Source of the DNA: Dioscorea cayenensis subsp. rotundata
Lineage: Eukaryota > Streptophyta > Magnoliopsida > Dioscoreales > Dioscoreaceae
Assembly (NCBI RefSeq): GCF_009730915.1
Contig: NC_052471.1
Coordinates: 30,414,185 to 30,478,184 of the forward strand
Length of the DNA: 64,000 bases
Direction of reading: 5' to 3'
Shown here: in pieces, positions 46,715-56,614 of the stretch
How the letters are laid out: each line of letters starts with the position of its first letter
Position numbering within the stretch: position 1 is the first letter of the stretch
The notes under the pieces: model-generated
What the model saw: only the letters and a program-made list of their open reading frames with translations
Databases searched by the model: none
Told to the model about the DNA's origin: nothing
Translations under genes and position numbers: made by a program

Positions 46715-47113
46715 TATGAATGGGGTGAAGGTTGTTGCTCCAAGCTATCTAATTTAAACCAGTCTAAATACTTAATAACCATGTATGTGGAAATGCATGG
46801 CTATGATTAGTGAGTCAACGTGGCATGATAGAAAGAAAGGAAATATTCACCAGGCCCTGTTTCTTTTAAAATCTAAGTGGAAATATCCATGCTAGCAGTC
46901 TAAGTGATTCCCACCTATGTATTTCTTAGCAGCCTTTCAAATGGAAATCTAGGAAGTTTATTGTGATTCCCACCTATGTGTTGCAAATATAATCAATTCC
47001 GACCACTGTTTATGAATTTATGCAATGTATCTTTGAATATTGTGCCATTATGGAACATTTTGCATTCCCAATTGATTATCTATTAGTGATTCCCCTTTCC
47101 AATTGGTTAGTAG

Positions 47114-48190
47114 AGTTTGGATGAAGCTCATAGCAGCCCTGGGTTGCATGCTGCTGCCGGACCAGGTCTTGCTGAGGAATGTGCTATGCTGGTAAGCTTG
47201 ATGGGGTTTGAAGGATTTGTTTATTTTATGAACTACAGTTAAATAGCTTTAGATGGTGATTCTGTGCCTTGCTATTTGTTCCCAGGGTGGTTGCAGAACT
47301 GGCATGGCGAAAATGACCAATGCATATGATCTTCCATCTAGGTAGGCAATTAATTTTCACTTTCTAAGCATTCCTGTAAAAGAATTAAATTGTGCTGTAG
47401 GATAAGCTTAAATTGCTATCCCCTGTACTGATATTACATTTGCAAGAGCTGGAAAACATCTTATTTGACTTGGTAGATTTTCTTGTCTGACAATATATTT
47501 TCACCTTTGCAATCTCTATTTTCTCATTTATAAACATTTCTTTATGGATGTTTACGGTAACCTGATATAGCCATCATGCAGAAGGATCATACATACTGTG
47601 GGGGTCCCAAATATGCAGTCAAGTATCATCATCGCTCGAAAAATGCTCTCGATCAGTGTTATCGGTCTTGCTCGGAGCTTCTCATCGAGAATGGACTTGG
47701 AGGTGGGCAAATTGGATTCCAAGGATACTTGACTTCTTCTGACTTTAGTCCTTGATATTGATCTCACTATGTGGGTATGTTTGTTGCTGATCATACTGTA
47801 ATTTTTATGGATACGAAAGATTGCGATGGGAGTGCGATATATACAGAATCCAAAAATTATCCCCGTGAACCAGCAGCACATGTAGCAATAAGTGAGTAAC
47901 TTAGAATTTCTCTTTTATTTTTCTTGAGGGTTTGCTGATCCTAATTTTTAGCATTAATATTGCATTCTATCTCGATTGTATATAATTTGATTCTTGATCT
48001 TACTATGCAATTTTGACTACATTTGAGTGTGTCTATCTTGTTTCATACCAACATTTTTTGGCCTAATTTTTGCTTTTATTTTGTAATTGACGTCGGGATC
48101 GTCGGAAGATTTTTGGAGAAAGCAGAAAGATAAGATCACTTCTATTGTTTTCTGTACATATACTTCATCTGATACAGAGATCTATAAACG
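47114..48190 (+). pseudogene. Macro-domain exons of a GDAP2-like gene, captured
   Basis: Five exon remnants keep plausible splice sites. 47114-47191 reads SLDEAHSSPGLHAAAGPGLA. 47286-47341 reads GGCRTGMAKMTNAYDLPS. About 47582-47710 reads RIIHTVG, then KYAVKYHHRSKNALDQCYRS, then LLIENGL. About 47835-47890 has KNYPREPAAHVAI, and 48105-48190 has FLEKAERDKITSIVFCT with SSDTEIYKR. This is the macro (ADP-ribose-binding) domain found at the N-terminus of the plant GDAP2-like macro plus CRAL-TRIO protein. The third exon has an inserted base after HTVG and the fourth a shift before KNYP, so it is a pseudogene. The CRAL-TRIO half follows at 50018-51670 in the same orientation and order. Confidence 0.88.
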
Positions 48191-48615
48191 GTATTGTTTT
48201 AAAGCCTTAAATTTTTAATTAAAATGCCACATGGGGAGAGATCTGATTAAAGGGAGGGTGCGTTATGTATGCTGTTGATTGTTAGCCATGTTGCTCAAAT
48301 AACATATGAGTTAAAGGAAGGGAGCATTCTCTATGTTGTGGATTGTTTGTTCCCCACTCAAGTATATAAGACTATACCACCAATGCCATCTGAATCCAAG
48401 ACTTGAAAGATAAATATATATATATATATATATATATATTCAGCAGACATAGACATGCATGAAAATTTGACGTTCATTTCAAGCATCACATATACAACGT
48501 ACGTAGTACAATGTAACGTAGAATTAATGCAGTTAATGCATATGTAATGAGCGTGCCATGAGGTACATGGGTAAGAAAACTCCTTGATTTTGTCATGCAT
48601 TTATTCTAGAAAAAA

Positions 48616-48668
<53 letters not shown>

Positions 48669-49679
48669 GTATATATATATATACATGAATTAGTGCACCT
48701 TCTTCCAATTTAAAAATAAATGAATATATAAATAAATAATACATCTTATTAAAACTTCCACAAGTTTATTATAATTATTTATTTCTCTTATGAAAAATAA
48801 GTTGATGTTATAAGGCTCTGCATAATTAATTATTAAGCACAAGAAAGAGCATGATAGACCATATATAGCTTCAAGCAACTATAAAAGGGGGAGACCTATA
48901 TTTTGAGAAATGACTGGAGAAGTAATTAATAGTGATATTCTTGTTGAAAAACTACACTTTATTAATTAATATCTTTGTTTAATTTACTAATTATTATTTG
49001 AAAAACCAAATATAGAGACTCATCCATAATATAATTTTCGTTTTTAAGATATTAATTTGATCAAATTAGTCTGGCCTCCATCTTTACCAGATTAATGATC
49101 ATGATTATTTTATTTGATGCCGCTCTCTATTATAAGACGGAGCTCTCTATTATAAGACGGAAAGAGCGCTTCCTGATGATTTATTTATTCATTTATTTTA
49201 TATAAGTTGAATGAGGAACTGATTAGCTTTATTGAATTCATGAACCAAGAACGTTATTTTCTTTAATAATCAGTTTGAATGCTAACCTTGTCTTCCTATG
49301 GATCAAAAGATTTGTAATTAGTTTATATATATATTACATTGTCCATACTTGCTTGGAACTATACATGAAGTAATTGTACTCAGAGATTGCACTGAAAGTT
49401 AAGATGAAGGAAATTAAGTATTAATTAATATCATGCATGTATTATAAGTCCTTCACACATTAATTATTTAATTAGTTAGTCATCTTAATTATAAGAAATG
49501 CATCTGCATATATATATATATATATATATATGTATACTAGCTAGCAACATTTAAAGATTAATTGGAAACATACAAGAAACCTTCTAAACAAGCATACATA
49601 TATAATTCAACTATTCTCCACATCAAAATAAAACAAAAATTTCAACTTAATTCTTTCCTGCACCTACTTCAGTGACAAA
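48191..49679. other. AT-rich CACTA interior with TA microsatellites
   Basis: (TA)n tracts at 48416-48440, 48619-48684 and 49509-49532. A 21-bp direct duplication, 'gctctctattataagacgg' type, lies at 49121-49160. No gene. It separates the macro-domain exons from the B3 and CRAL-TRIO parts. Confidence 0.6.
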
Positions 49680-49971
49680 CTAAGTTTCCTCCTTCACAGT
49701 AGTTGTCACTTTTACCACAACTCGAAAGATATGCACATGCATTACAACCTCACTTTGTGAAGCAATCAGTTCAAAAACACATGCATCCCCTTCTTCTAAC
49801 TTGTTGTCTAAAACAAACAACCGCCATTGTTGTGAAGCAAACCCCCAACTTCCTCCATTCCAAACAAATCTCACATGCCATTCTTTGTTTCTCTTGGGGC
49901 ATGAAGAAGCAATATTTGCTTTCTAGGTTTGATGTACTGAGATGCAAAATGAGCTGGTACAGTCTGTGCAC
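49680..49971 (-). pseudogene. B3 DNA-binding-domain exon (REM-like), captured
   Basis: Read on the minus strand after an AG acceptor near 49972: PAHFASQYIKPRKQILLLHA, then RFVWNGGSWGFASQQWRLFV, then LDNKLEEGDACVFEL, ending at a TAG at 49680. This is the second half of a plant B3 domain (beta-barrel DNA-binding fold), with the typical N-L-E-E-G-D-x-C-V-F-E-L end. It resembles the last exon of REM-type transcription factors. A 1-bp shift between the PREKQR and WHVRF parts breaks the frame. It sits antisense between the macro and CRAL-TRIO exons of the other captured gene, ending less than 60 bp from the first CRAL-TRIO exon. Confidence 0.8.
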
Positions 49972-50017
49972 TCAAAGCGAAGAACAAGGATTGTTAATTT
50001 ATGCATATAACTTAATA

Positions 50018-51670
50018 GTCTCTAGATACATACAAATTGTTAAAGAACAACTGATTAAGGACCCTGATCAACAGCGCAAAGAGCAATGGGAGAAGGCTGC
50101 TCAAGCAAAATGTGGTTTTAATTGTGCTAAGATGCTAGGGTTTGGGGATCTTGGTGGTCCTCCGCTTTCCGCTGCTGAGGAGTATTCACTTCATTCCCGA
50201 TATCTCGCCAAAGCGAATTCTCTAAATCTTTCCGAGATTGCGGAAATGAAAATTGTGTAAGCGGCTTGTTTTTGTGTTAACATCATGAATTAATTAAGGT
50301 TATTACTGTGATATTTTGGGTTAAACTGATATGTGCCATGCATGCTATCTTCAAACTGTCAATTTTAGTTATCGGGGTGGTGTAGATAGTGAAGGTTGTC
50401 CGGTGATGGTTGTTGTTGGAGCTCATTTTCTTCTTCGCTGTATGGATTTGGAGCGCTTCATTCTTTATGTGGTGAAGGTACATGTGATCTAGTCGATTAT
50501 GTTGTGTTCTTAATTGGACAGTTCCCTGTGTGATAAGGGTTATCTTGTAGTAATCAGTCCACCATGCCGCTATTGAATTACACAGTATATATTTGTTCTC
50601 CTTTTGCCATGTAATACATAGTTGATCAGTTTTCCGCATACAATGCAAATGCTCACATGAAGTATAATTATTGTCTGCCATTGTTGCATGGTTCATTGCT
50701 TGAATCATGCTATTTCTAGCAATTTTTTAAGCTTGTGTCCTGAGTTCGAGCATTATGGAGCGAGAATAGTGGCATGACACTGTTGACAGTGTTTGAGAGG
50801 AAGTCACAAAAGATTCAAAGGAATGTTCATTGTGATGAATGCATAGGAACTAGCATATTATTTGTATTTTTGTTGGGTATCTATATTCTGATGAGGATCT
50901 TAGGCGCTTTGTAATGCCATAACTATGTTTATCTTGGAGTGCTTCTCAACTTGTTATTTGCGCCATCACACCTTTATGGCTCTGACAGATCCTAATTCTC
51001 ATTTGTAGGAATTTGAACCCTTGATTCAGAAGCCTTACACAATTGTCTATCTTCACTCTGCTGCATCTTTGCAAGTGTAAGTATTTCTAGTCAGCTTATG
51101 GGAAAAACCAAAATTAGAGTGTCAAGTGGGCTTTCACTCTGTATACATATCTTTTTTTATGTGTGCTATCATGTTCCCACCTTGATTCAAGTTTGTTTGT
51201 GTATAGTTGATACTTTATAACTTATATGATGAGTTATGCATAGACAACGGATCTTGGATGGATGAAGTGAGTTAGAACAGAGATACTTGGTCGTAAACAC
51301 CGACGTAATTTGCATGTATGTATCCAATATTTATCCAAGTCGAATATCGTTCTACAAGTTTATATTTGTGCCTGTACTTCAGTTTTAACCATTCAAATGT
51401 TGTTCATAGGCAATATATGTTCTACATCCCACTTTGGGTCTCAAGGCGGCAATATTTACTTTGTAGCTATTGGTAGATGGAGAGGTACTCCTTTTTCTAT
51501 TATCATCTGAATTTGCCTGAACTTGCGTGAGGACTCTTGTGAATAAAAAACTTTCCCACATGTTTTTATCTTCATTAGGTGTGGCGGAAGGTCTTATACG
51601 TTGATCATTTATTGCAGCTCTTTAGATATGTACCACGTGAGCAGTTGACGATCCCAAATTTTGTCTTTCA
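50018..51670 (+). pseudogene. CRAL-TRIO (Sec14-like) exons of the GDAP2-like gene, captured
   Basis: Exon remnants are: 50030-50260 (EQLIKDPDQQRKEQWEKAAQ, then MLGFGDLGGPPLSAAEEYSL); 50370-50479 (YRGGVDSEGCPVMVVVGAHF, then LERFILYVVK); 51009-51077 (EFEPLIQKPYTIVYLHSAAS); about 51240-51300 (LGWMK, ILGRKHRRNLH); 51418-51485 (AIYVLHPTLGLKAAIFTL, a TAG in place of Gln, then LLVDGE); and 51580-51670 (VWRKVLYVDHLLQLFRYVPR, then EQLTIPNFVFQ). These are collinear with the CRAL-TRIO lipid-binding domain of plant GDAP2-like proteins. Most junctions keep AG and GT signals. Frame damage lies near 51245, with the nonsense codon in the fifth remnant. With 47114-48190 this amounts to most of one gene carried in a transposon. 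Confidence 0.88.
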
Positions 51671-52189
51671 GTAAGTATAAGCTATTATGTTTCGTGTTCT
51701 TCTGTGAGAATTCATTTGTTTATCGTAACATATAAATAATGATTAACTTTATATTATGTAGTAGAAATTTGTCAAAGCTTGCCAAGATGTATTGGTAAGA
51801 GAAGGGCAGGGGTACAAATTGATAATGATAAACTATGGTGGGACATATTCGGGGTTGCAAAAAAATCGATGTTATGGCATGAGAAACCTTGTTGAGGAGA
51901 TGGTTTCTGATTATTCTCATTCGCAATTGAAGCAGTCTTTTTTGAGAATTCAACAATCTATTATTACATTAGATACTTCGATTATTACATTTTGTATTTG
52001 TTTGTTGTATTAGATGTTTGAAGTATTATATTTTATAATGCATTGTTATTCTAGATATTTATCGATCGGAATGTTTATTTTGAAAAATATTATAAAAGTT
52101 ATTGTTTAGGATTGTAAATTAGGTTTTAAAACAGGTTTGTGAAAATAATTAAAAAATTATTATAAATAATCATGGTTATGAATAATTAA
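51671..52189. other. CACTA interior, no recognised gene
   Basis: A short plus frame (51792-52013) reads through but has no domain that I recognise. It could be the missing tail of the captured gene or unrelated. Confidence 0.4.
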
Positions 52190-52752
52190 TTTGCGACATA
52201 ATTTGCGACAATAAAATTGTGTCGCAAAATATCTCACCGAGATGCGACACAATTTGCAATAATCGAAATGTGTCTCAAATTTTGTTGCAAAACATCGTAC
52301 ACATTTGCAACACAATTTGTGACACAAAGTTTTGCGACAAACAAAATGAGACAATTTGTTGCAAAAAGATTTAATATTTGCAACACAATTTGCGACGAGT
52401 AAAGTTTTGCGACAATTAAAATAAGTCGCAAAGAATGTTGCAAAAAGTTTCAAATAGTTGCAACATTTATTGCTACACAAATTGTGTCGCAATAAATTGT
52501 CGCATATCGTTGCAAATTGAATGACAAATATTGATTTAGAAGATCCATGAATTACGACGAAATTTGCAACGTTTTCATTTTGTGTCACAAATTCCGCGCC
52601 ACAGTCTACAAACGTGTCGCAAATATTTGCGACATCTGAAATGCGACACGTTTTATTGTGTCGCAGATTTTGATGCAAATTGCGATCTGTGACGCATTTT
52701 TAATCTTTTGTGTCGCAAAAATGTGTCGCAAATTGCGTTTTTTGTTGTAGTG
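52190..52752. repeat. CACTA right subterminal repeat array and terminus
   Basis: More than 20 'ttgcgaca' motifs in both orientations over about 560 bp, ending GTTTTTTGTTGTAGTG. The same motif as at the left end. Open frames here (for example 52160-52678 minus) are repeat translations. Confidence 0.85.
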
Positions 52753-53226
52753 TCTACTGCTGAGTCTCGTATGGAGGCAAATGTTCAAGTGCTCAATGTT
52801 GCTCTTCAGACTGACTGCTCTAAACCAGAACATTCACATTCAGCATATTTTCATTCTGGATGCAGAGATCAATTTTTTACTTCATTCGATCAATGACCTT
52901 ACCTGCAATTGGCGCATCACTCCTTGGATCACCAACCTCAGATTCTTAATCAACTTTCTTCAGTTTCCTCAGATTCACACCATTCCACGTGTTTGGATAG
53001 TTCCAACTACTAAGCTGGCTTCTATTGCCAACAACTTTCATGCTTTAACTCTTTTTCACACCGGTCGTTAGCTCGTGAGAAGTTCTCTTGTGTATGGTTT
53101 TAATTTTTAGGATCTGTTTGTTTGTTCCCCTCTTTTATTGTTTTTTATTTTATGATTAGTTTTTTCCTCCTTCTACTGTTTTGTTCTTCTTTTTGTTTCT
53201 AAGTTTGTTTAGATGCTTTTGTAGTT
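52753..53226 (+). mobile_element. LINE fragment (plus copy), right of the CACTA insertion
   Basis: Continues the LINE frame from 42460 with STAESRMEANVQVLNVAL, then IFILDAEINFLLHSIND and FHALTLFHTGR before a stop at about 53071. This is the RNase H-like tail region, matching FVQHIFNSSSDFNSLIHS and LHDITLFHRGRELPR of the minus LINE. A T-rich 3-prime UTR follows. Confidence 0.75.
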
Positions 53227-54141
53227 TTTTTTTTAGATAAGGAGCCCAGAGGCAGATATTATTAAAAAGAAACAAGAAAAACCTATAACAGAGAAGAAGA
53301 AGAAGGAAACAAAGACATCAATTAAAAGAAAAGCCAGCCAATCTAAAACTTTTCATTATCCACCTAGGAAGCTCTCTTCCACGATGAAAGAGAGTGATAT
53401 CATGCAGGTTGGAAGAGTGAGTGGCTAATTTAAGTGCAGGGGACAACCAGTGACGCGGGATGAAGTGAAGATGAGGACGCCTGGCGGCTGCAAGAAGATG
53501 CTTTATTGTTGAGACGATGAGTATAATGCCAAGTGCAAGAGGAATCAGCAGAGTGAATGAGGCTATTGAAATCTGAGCTGGAGTTGAAGATGTGTTGAAC
53601 AAATAAGTTCCCATTCACAATGGATCTAAGAGCAAGGATTAAGACTTGAAGATCGGCATCCAAGTTGTTGCAAGATGAGAAAGGACAGCATCCTGCAAGA
53701 ATAATGGAATAGTTAGAGTCTGTTATGAAGAATCCGGCACCAGATACCTGATTAGTGGTGCTCCAGAGAGAGGAAAAGAAAAGGAAGAGACCAGCATCAT
53801 CAGAGAAATCATTCAACAGGAGCTTCCTTCACATGTTCATGGTATTAGAGTGATAAAGATCTTTAGCAAAAATGAATGCCCTTCGAGTAATCACTGATAG
53901 GTTTGGCGGATATGTCAAAACACCATATCACAATGGGCTTTCCAAATATGCCAGGCAACTTCTGCAATAACGGATTTAGTAAAAGCAGGAATGTCATAAT
54001 TCGTGAGCCAATTACTAGCTGAAAACCACCAGGGAGAGAAATGTGATTGCAAATAAGATGGCCAGCTTTGCTCCAAACACACTGAGCCTTGATATAATTG
54101 AAGAATAGGTGTTTAATGCTTTCATAATCAAGGCCACAAAG
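53227..54141 (-). mobile_element. LINE (minus copy), 3-prime part with A tail
   Basis: The minus-strand 3-prime end is an A run (T run 53227-53236 on plus). Upstream frames hold an RNase H-like tail, NLDADLQVLILALRSIVNGN and FVQHIFNSSSDFNSLIHS, then the zf-RVT part, CGLDYESIKHLFFNYIKAQ, which is cut by the solo LTR at 54142. A frame change separates the first two. It lies tail to tail with the plus LINE. Confidence 0.8.
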
Positions 54142-55241
54142 TGTTACGCCCCGAACCCGGCTCGCCAGACTTGGTGAGCCGACAAACGGCCGCAAACCTA
54201 CAAGGCCGAGACCCAGTAGGCGTGCAAGGCCTCAAAACCCGATTCTCAAAGTGGTGAGCTATTAAACTCCGGATCTAAAAAAAATTAAGCAATAGATTAT
54301 GAGCTTGACAGCTCAGTAAGCACCCACTAAAAAATATCGGGATCATAAAAGTTTCAAAATTTAAAAACTCAAAGAAATATAATAAAATACAAGTTTATTA
54401 GAATAAAATTCAGAAGTTAAGTTTTTTAATAAAACATAACTGATCAAAAAGTCAAGCATATATGTTCCACAAATAACAATTGCCAAAACAAAATGTCAGA
54501 AGTCATATGTTTACCCTCGGTGACCCGAGCCAGAATATCAGAGGTCATAAGTTTACCCTCGGTGACCCGAGTTAGAATTATTAGAAGTCGTTATTCTTCA
54601 ACGACGGAACAGTGGGAAACTATTGTTTCTATTTTACAGATACATGTCGACACGGTCAATGTTTCACCCCCAATGATAGGGTTATTGCAAAGTTATTTGG
54701 GTACTACAAGTTGTTATGTCAAAATAAGTAATGTCCAAACACTTATTGGAACATAATACAGTAATTTTGTGATCCTGTTTTCAGATAAAAATAATTCCAA
54801 TTCATTTCCAAATCTCAATACTTACAAATGAATTGCAAATTATAAAAAATAAGTAATTCAAAATATAAATCAAAATAATAAGTATTATTCTCAAAATTTT
54901 CAGAAATTTAGAAAACTAGAATGATCAAGTATATAGATATAATAGGATTTATATGTGTAATACTTACCTGATTAACGGTCAGATTTTGAATTCTTTCACC
55001 AATCGAGTATTTCTCGGGAAGTCCTAATTTGGGAATAACCCATCAGAATTATAAGTAAACAAAATTTTGAAATTCACAAGAATGCACAAACATATTCAAA
55101 CACTAACAAAACTACCAAGGTCGAGACTAATAACCAATTCCCCTACGAACCTTGAGATTGAAATCATCATAGCTTTGTAAATTCTAACTCAAATAAAAAC
55201 TTTCAATCTTCTAAGAAAACTAGACATCTACATCTATAACA
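54142..55241 (-). mobile_element. Solo LTR, 1100 bp, gypsy type, inserted in the LINE
   Basis: Begins TGTTACGCCCCGAACCCGG and ends CATCTATAACA. The flanking 5-mers are CAAAG (54137-54141) and CAAAA (55242-55246), one mismatch. It interrupts the LINE between the codons for NLCIF-C and C-GLDYE. A duplicated 'atcagaagtcat...accctcggtgacccgag' unit lies at about 54494-54575. The terminus resembles that of 11496-14311. Confidence 0.8.
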
Positions 55242-56614
55242 CAAAAAATGCACAAATTCAGGGGACCAAGATTGATAGAATGAAGATACTCATAAGTTGA
55301 CAGATGACCTTTGAAAACCAACCAAAGAAAATGCTTAACCCGAGGAGCAGTTTTAATAGTCCAAATCTTCTTCCACCTGATCCAAGAATTAGAATCCACC
55401 AAATTCCGATTCAAGAAATGATAAACATTGGAAGCGAGATTGGTCTTATGAGTCATGGGGTACCAGACCCAAAGATTGCGAGAATTAAAATCAATGGTAC
55501 CCAAGCTGCCAAAAATAAAAGAAAGGGCATTGCCAAAAATTTGGCCCAACTTACAAAGGTCCCAATTGTTTCCGGACATAAGATCTGACAAGCTAATTGA
55601 ATCAAAATCATAATTGATATTAAAGAAAGTAGGTTTAAAAGCCAAAGGGATCTCAAAACACCAAGGATCAGAAAGAACTAATGTATAAGTAGGATTAACA
55701 GAGTGCAGTTAGGAGGGATAGAATCCCACCAAAAGTTGATGTTACCATATTTGAAATGCAAGAGATCAACCCAAATAGCATCGCACTAGTTTAAATATTT
55801 AACAACATGCTTAGCCATAAGAGAATGCTTAGCAATTGAGAGATTACAAATCGAAAGACCCCCCCTCAGATTTAGAATCAGTGATACTCCTCCAGGCCAC
55901 AACGTGGATGCCTTTTCCATTGCCACCCTTATGCCAAAAGAAGTTCCTAATAGTACTCTTGTTGATATCAGAAAGAACTGACTCAGGAATAGGATAAACC
56001 GAAAGATAATAATTGGGAATAGACAAAAGGGAAGAGTTGATGAAAATGGTCTTAGCTGCCATCGATAATTTAGAATGTTTCCACTTAGAGCAAGTTCTAT
56101 GGATTTTATCAATCATATTACCAAAGACTAAGACAACGAGTTTTTTAGGCAAAATAAGAACTCCAAGATACGTAAAGGGAAAAGGGGCAGAACTGATATT
56201 CAGAATGGAACAAATGCTAGACTTAACTCTTTTATTAAACCAAGAGGGAAAATAAACAGCTGACTTGGAAGCATTCAGGCGTTGACATGAGAAATGGTCG
56301 TACACTTCTAAGCAATGCTTAACATTATGGGCAACAAATCTGGAGGCTTGAGTAACGAGGACAAGATCATCGGCAAACATAAGGTGATTAAAATTGGATA
56401 TGAGATTATTGTTGAAACCAGGGATATAATTAATGGTAAGAGCATAGTTGAGCATCGTCGTTAAGTTTTGAGAAACCAAAATGAACAAATAGGAAGAAAT
56501 TGGGTCCTCCTAACGAACTCCCCTAGAGGAAGAAAACCAAGGGGTTGGTTGACCATTAATAAGTAAAGAAAAGGAACAAGAAGTCAAACAAGTTTTGATC
56601 AAAGAGATCCAAAG
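55242..56614 (-). mobile_element. LINE (minus copy), reverse transcriptase middle part
   Basis: Minus-strand frames give HLMFADDLVLVTQASRFVAH (55844-56488), with the F-A-D-D catalytic box of LINE reverse transcriptase. Thumb/connector sequence follows (LNASKSAVYFPSWFNKRV and IRNFFWHKGG), then the zf-RVT-like region (WKKIWTIKTAPRVKHFLW, 55220-55645). The QGDP-type box upstream is altered to REDPISSYLF. A stop and shifts near 55645-55850 and 56500 show it is inactive. Confidence 0.88.

Larger units (their letters stand above)
42461..52752. mobile_element. CACTA transposon of 10.3 kb carrying fragments of three host genes
   Basis: The left end is CACTACAAGAAAAAATG and the right end is the complement of CACTACAACAAAAAACGC. 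A perfect 3-bp TCT duplication flanks it (42458-42460 and 52753-52755), the TSD length of CACTA elements. Both ends have arrays of a 'tttgcgacac' motif in both orientations. Removing the element and one TCT rejoins the LINE frame at 42457/52753. I recognise no transposase, so it is probably non-autonomous. The cargo, left to right, is a Pro/Ser-type GC repeat block with an LTR-like insertion, an HMA-domain gene (minus), macro-domain exons (plus), a B3 exon (minus) and CRAL-TRIO exons (plus). This is transduplication of the Pack-CACTA kind. Confidence 0.9.

Noticed and set aside
52160-52678. Minus-strand 172-residue Cys/Asn/Phe-rich open frame
   Set aside because: It is made of TTGCGACA subterminal repeats of the CACTA element; composition is repeat-driven.
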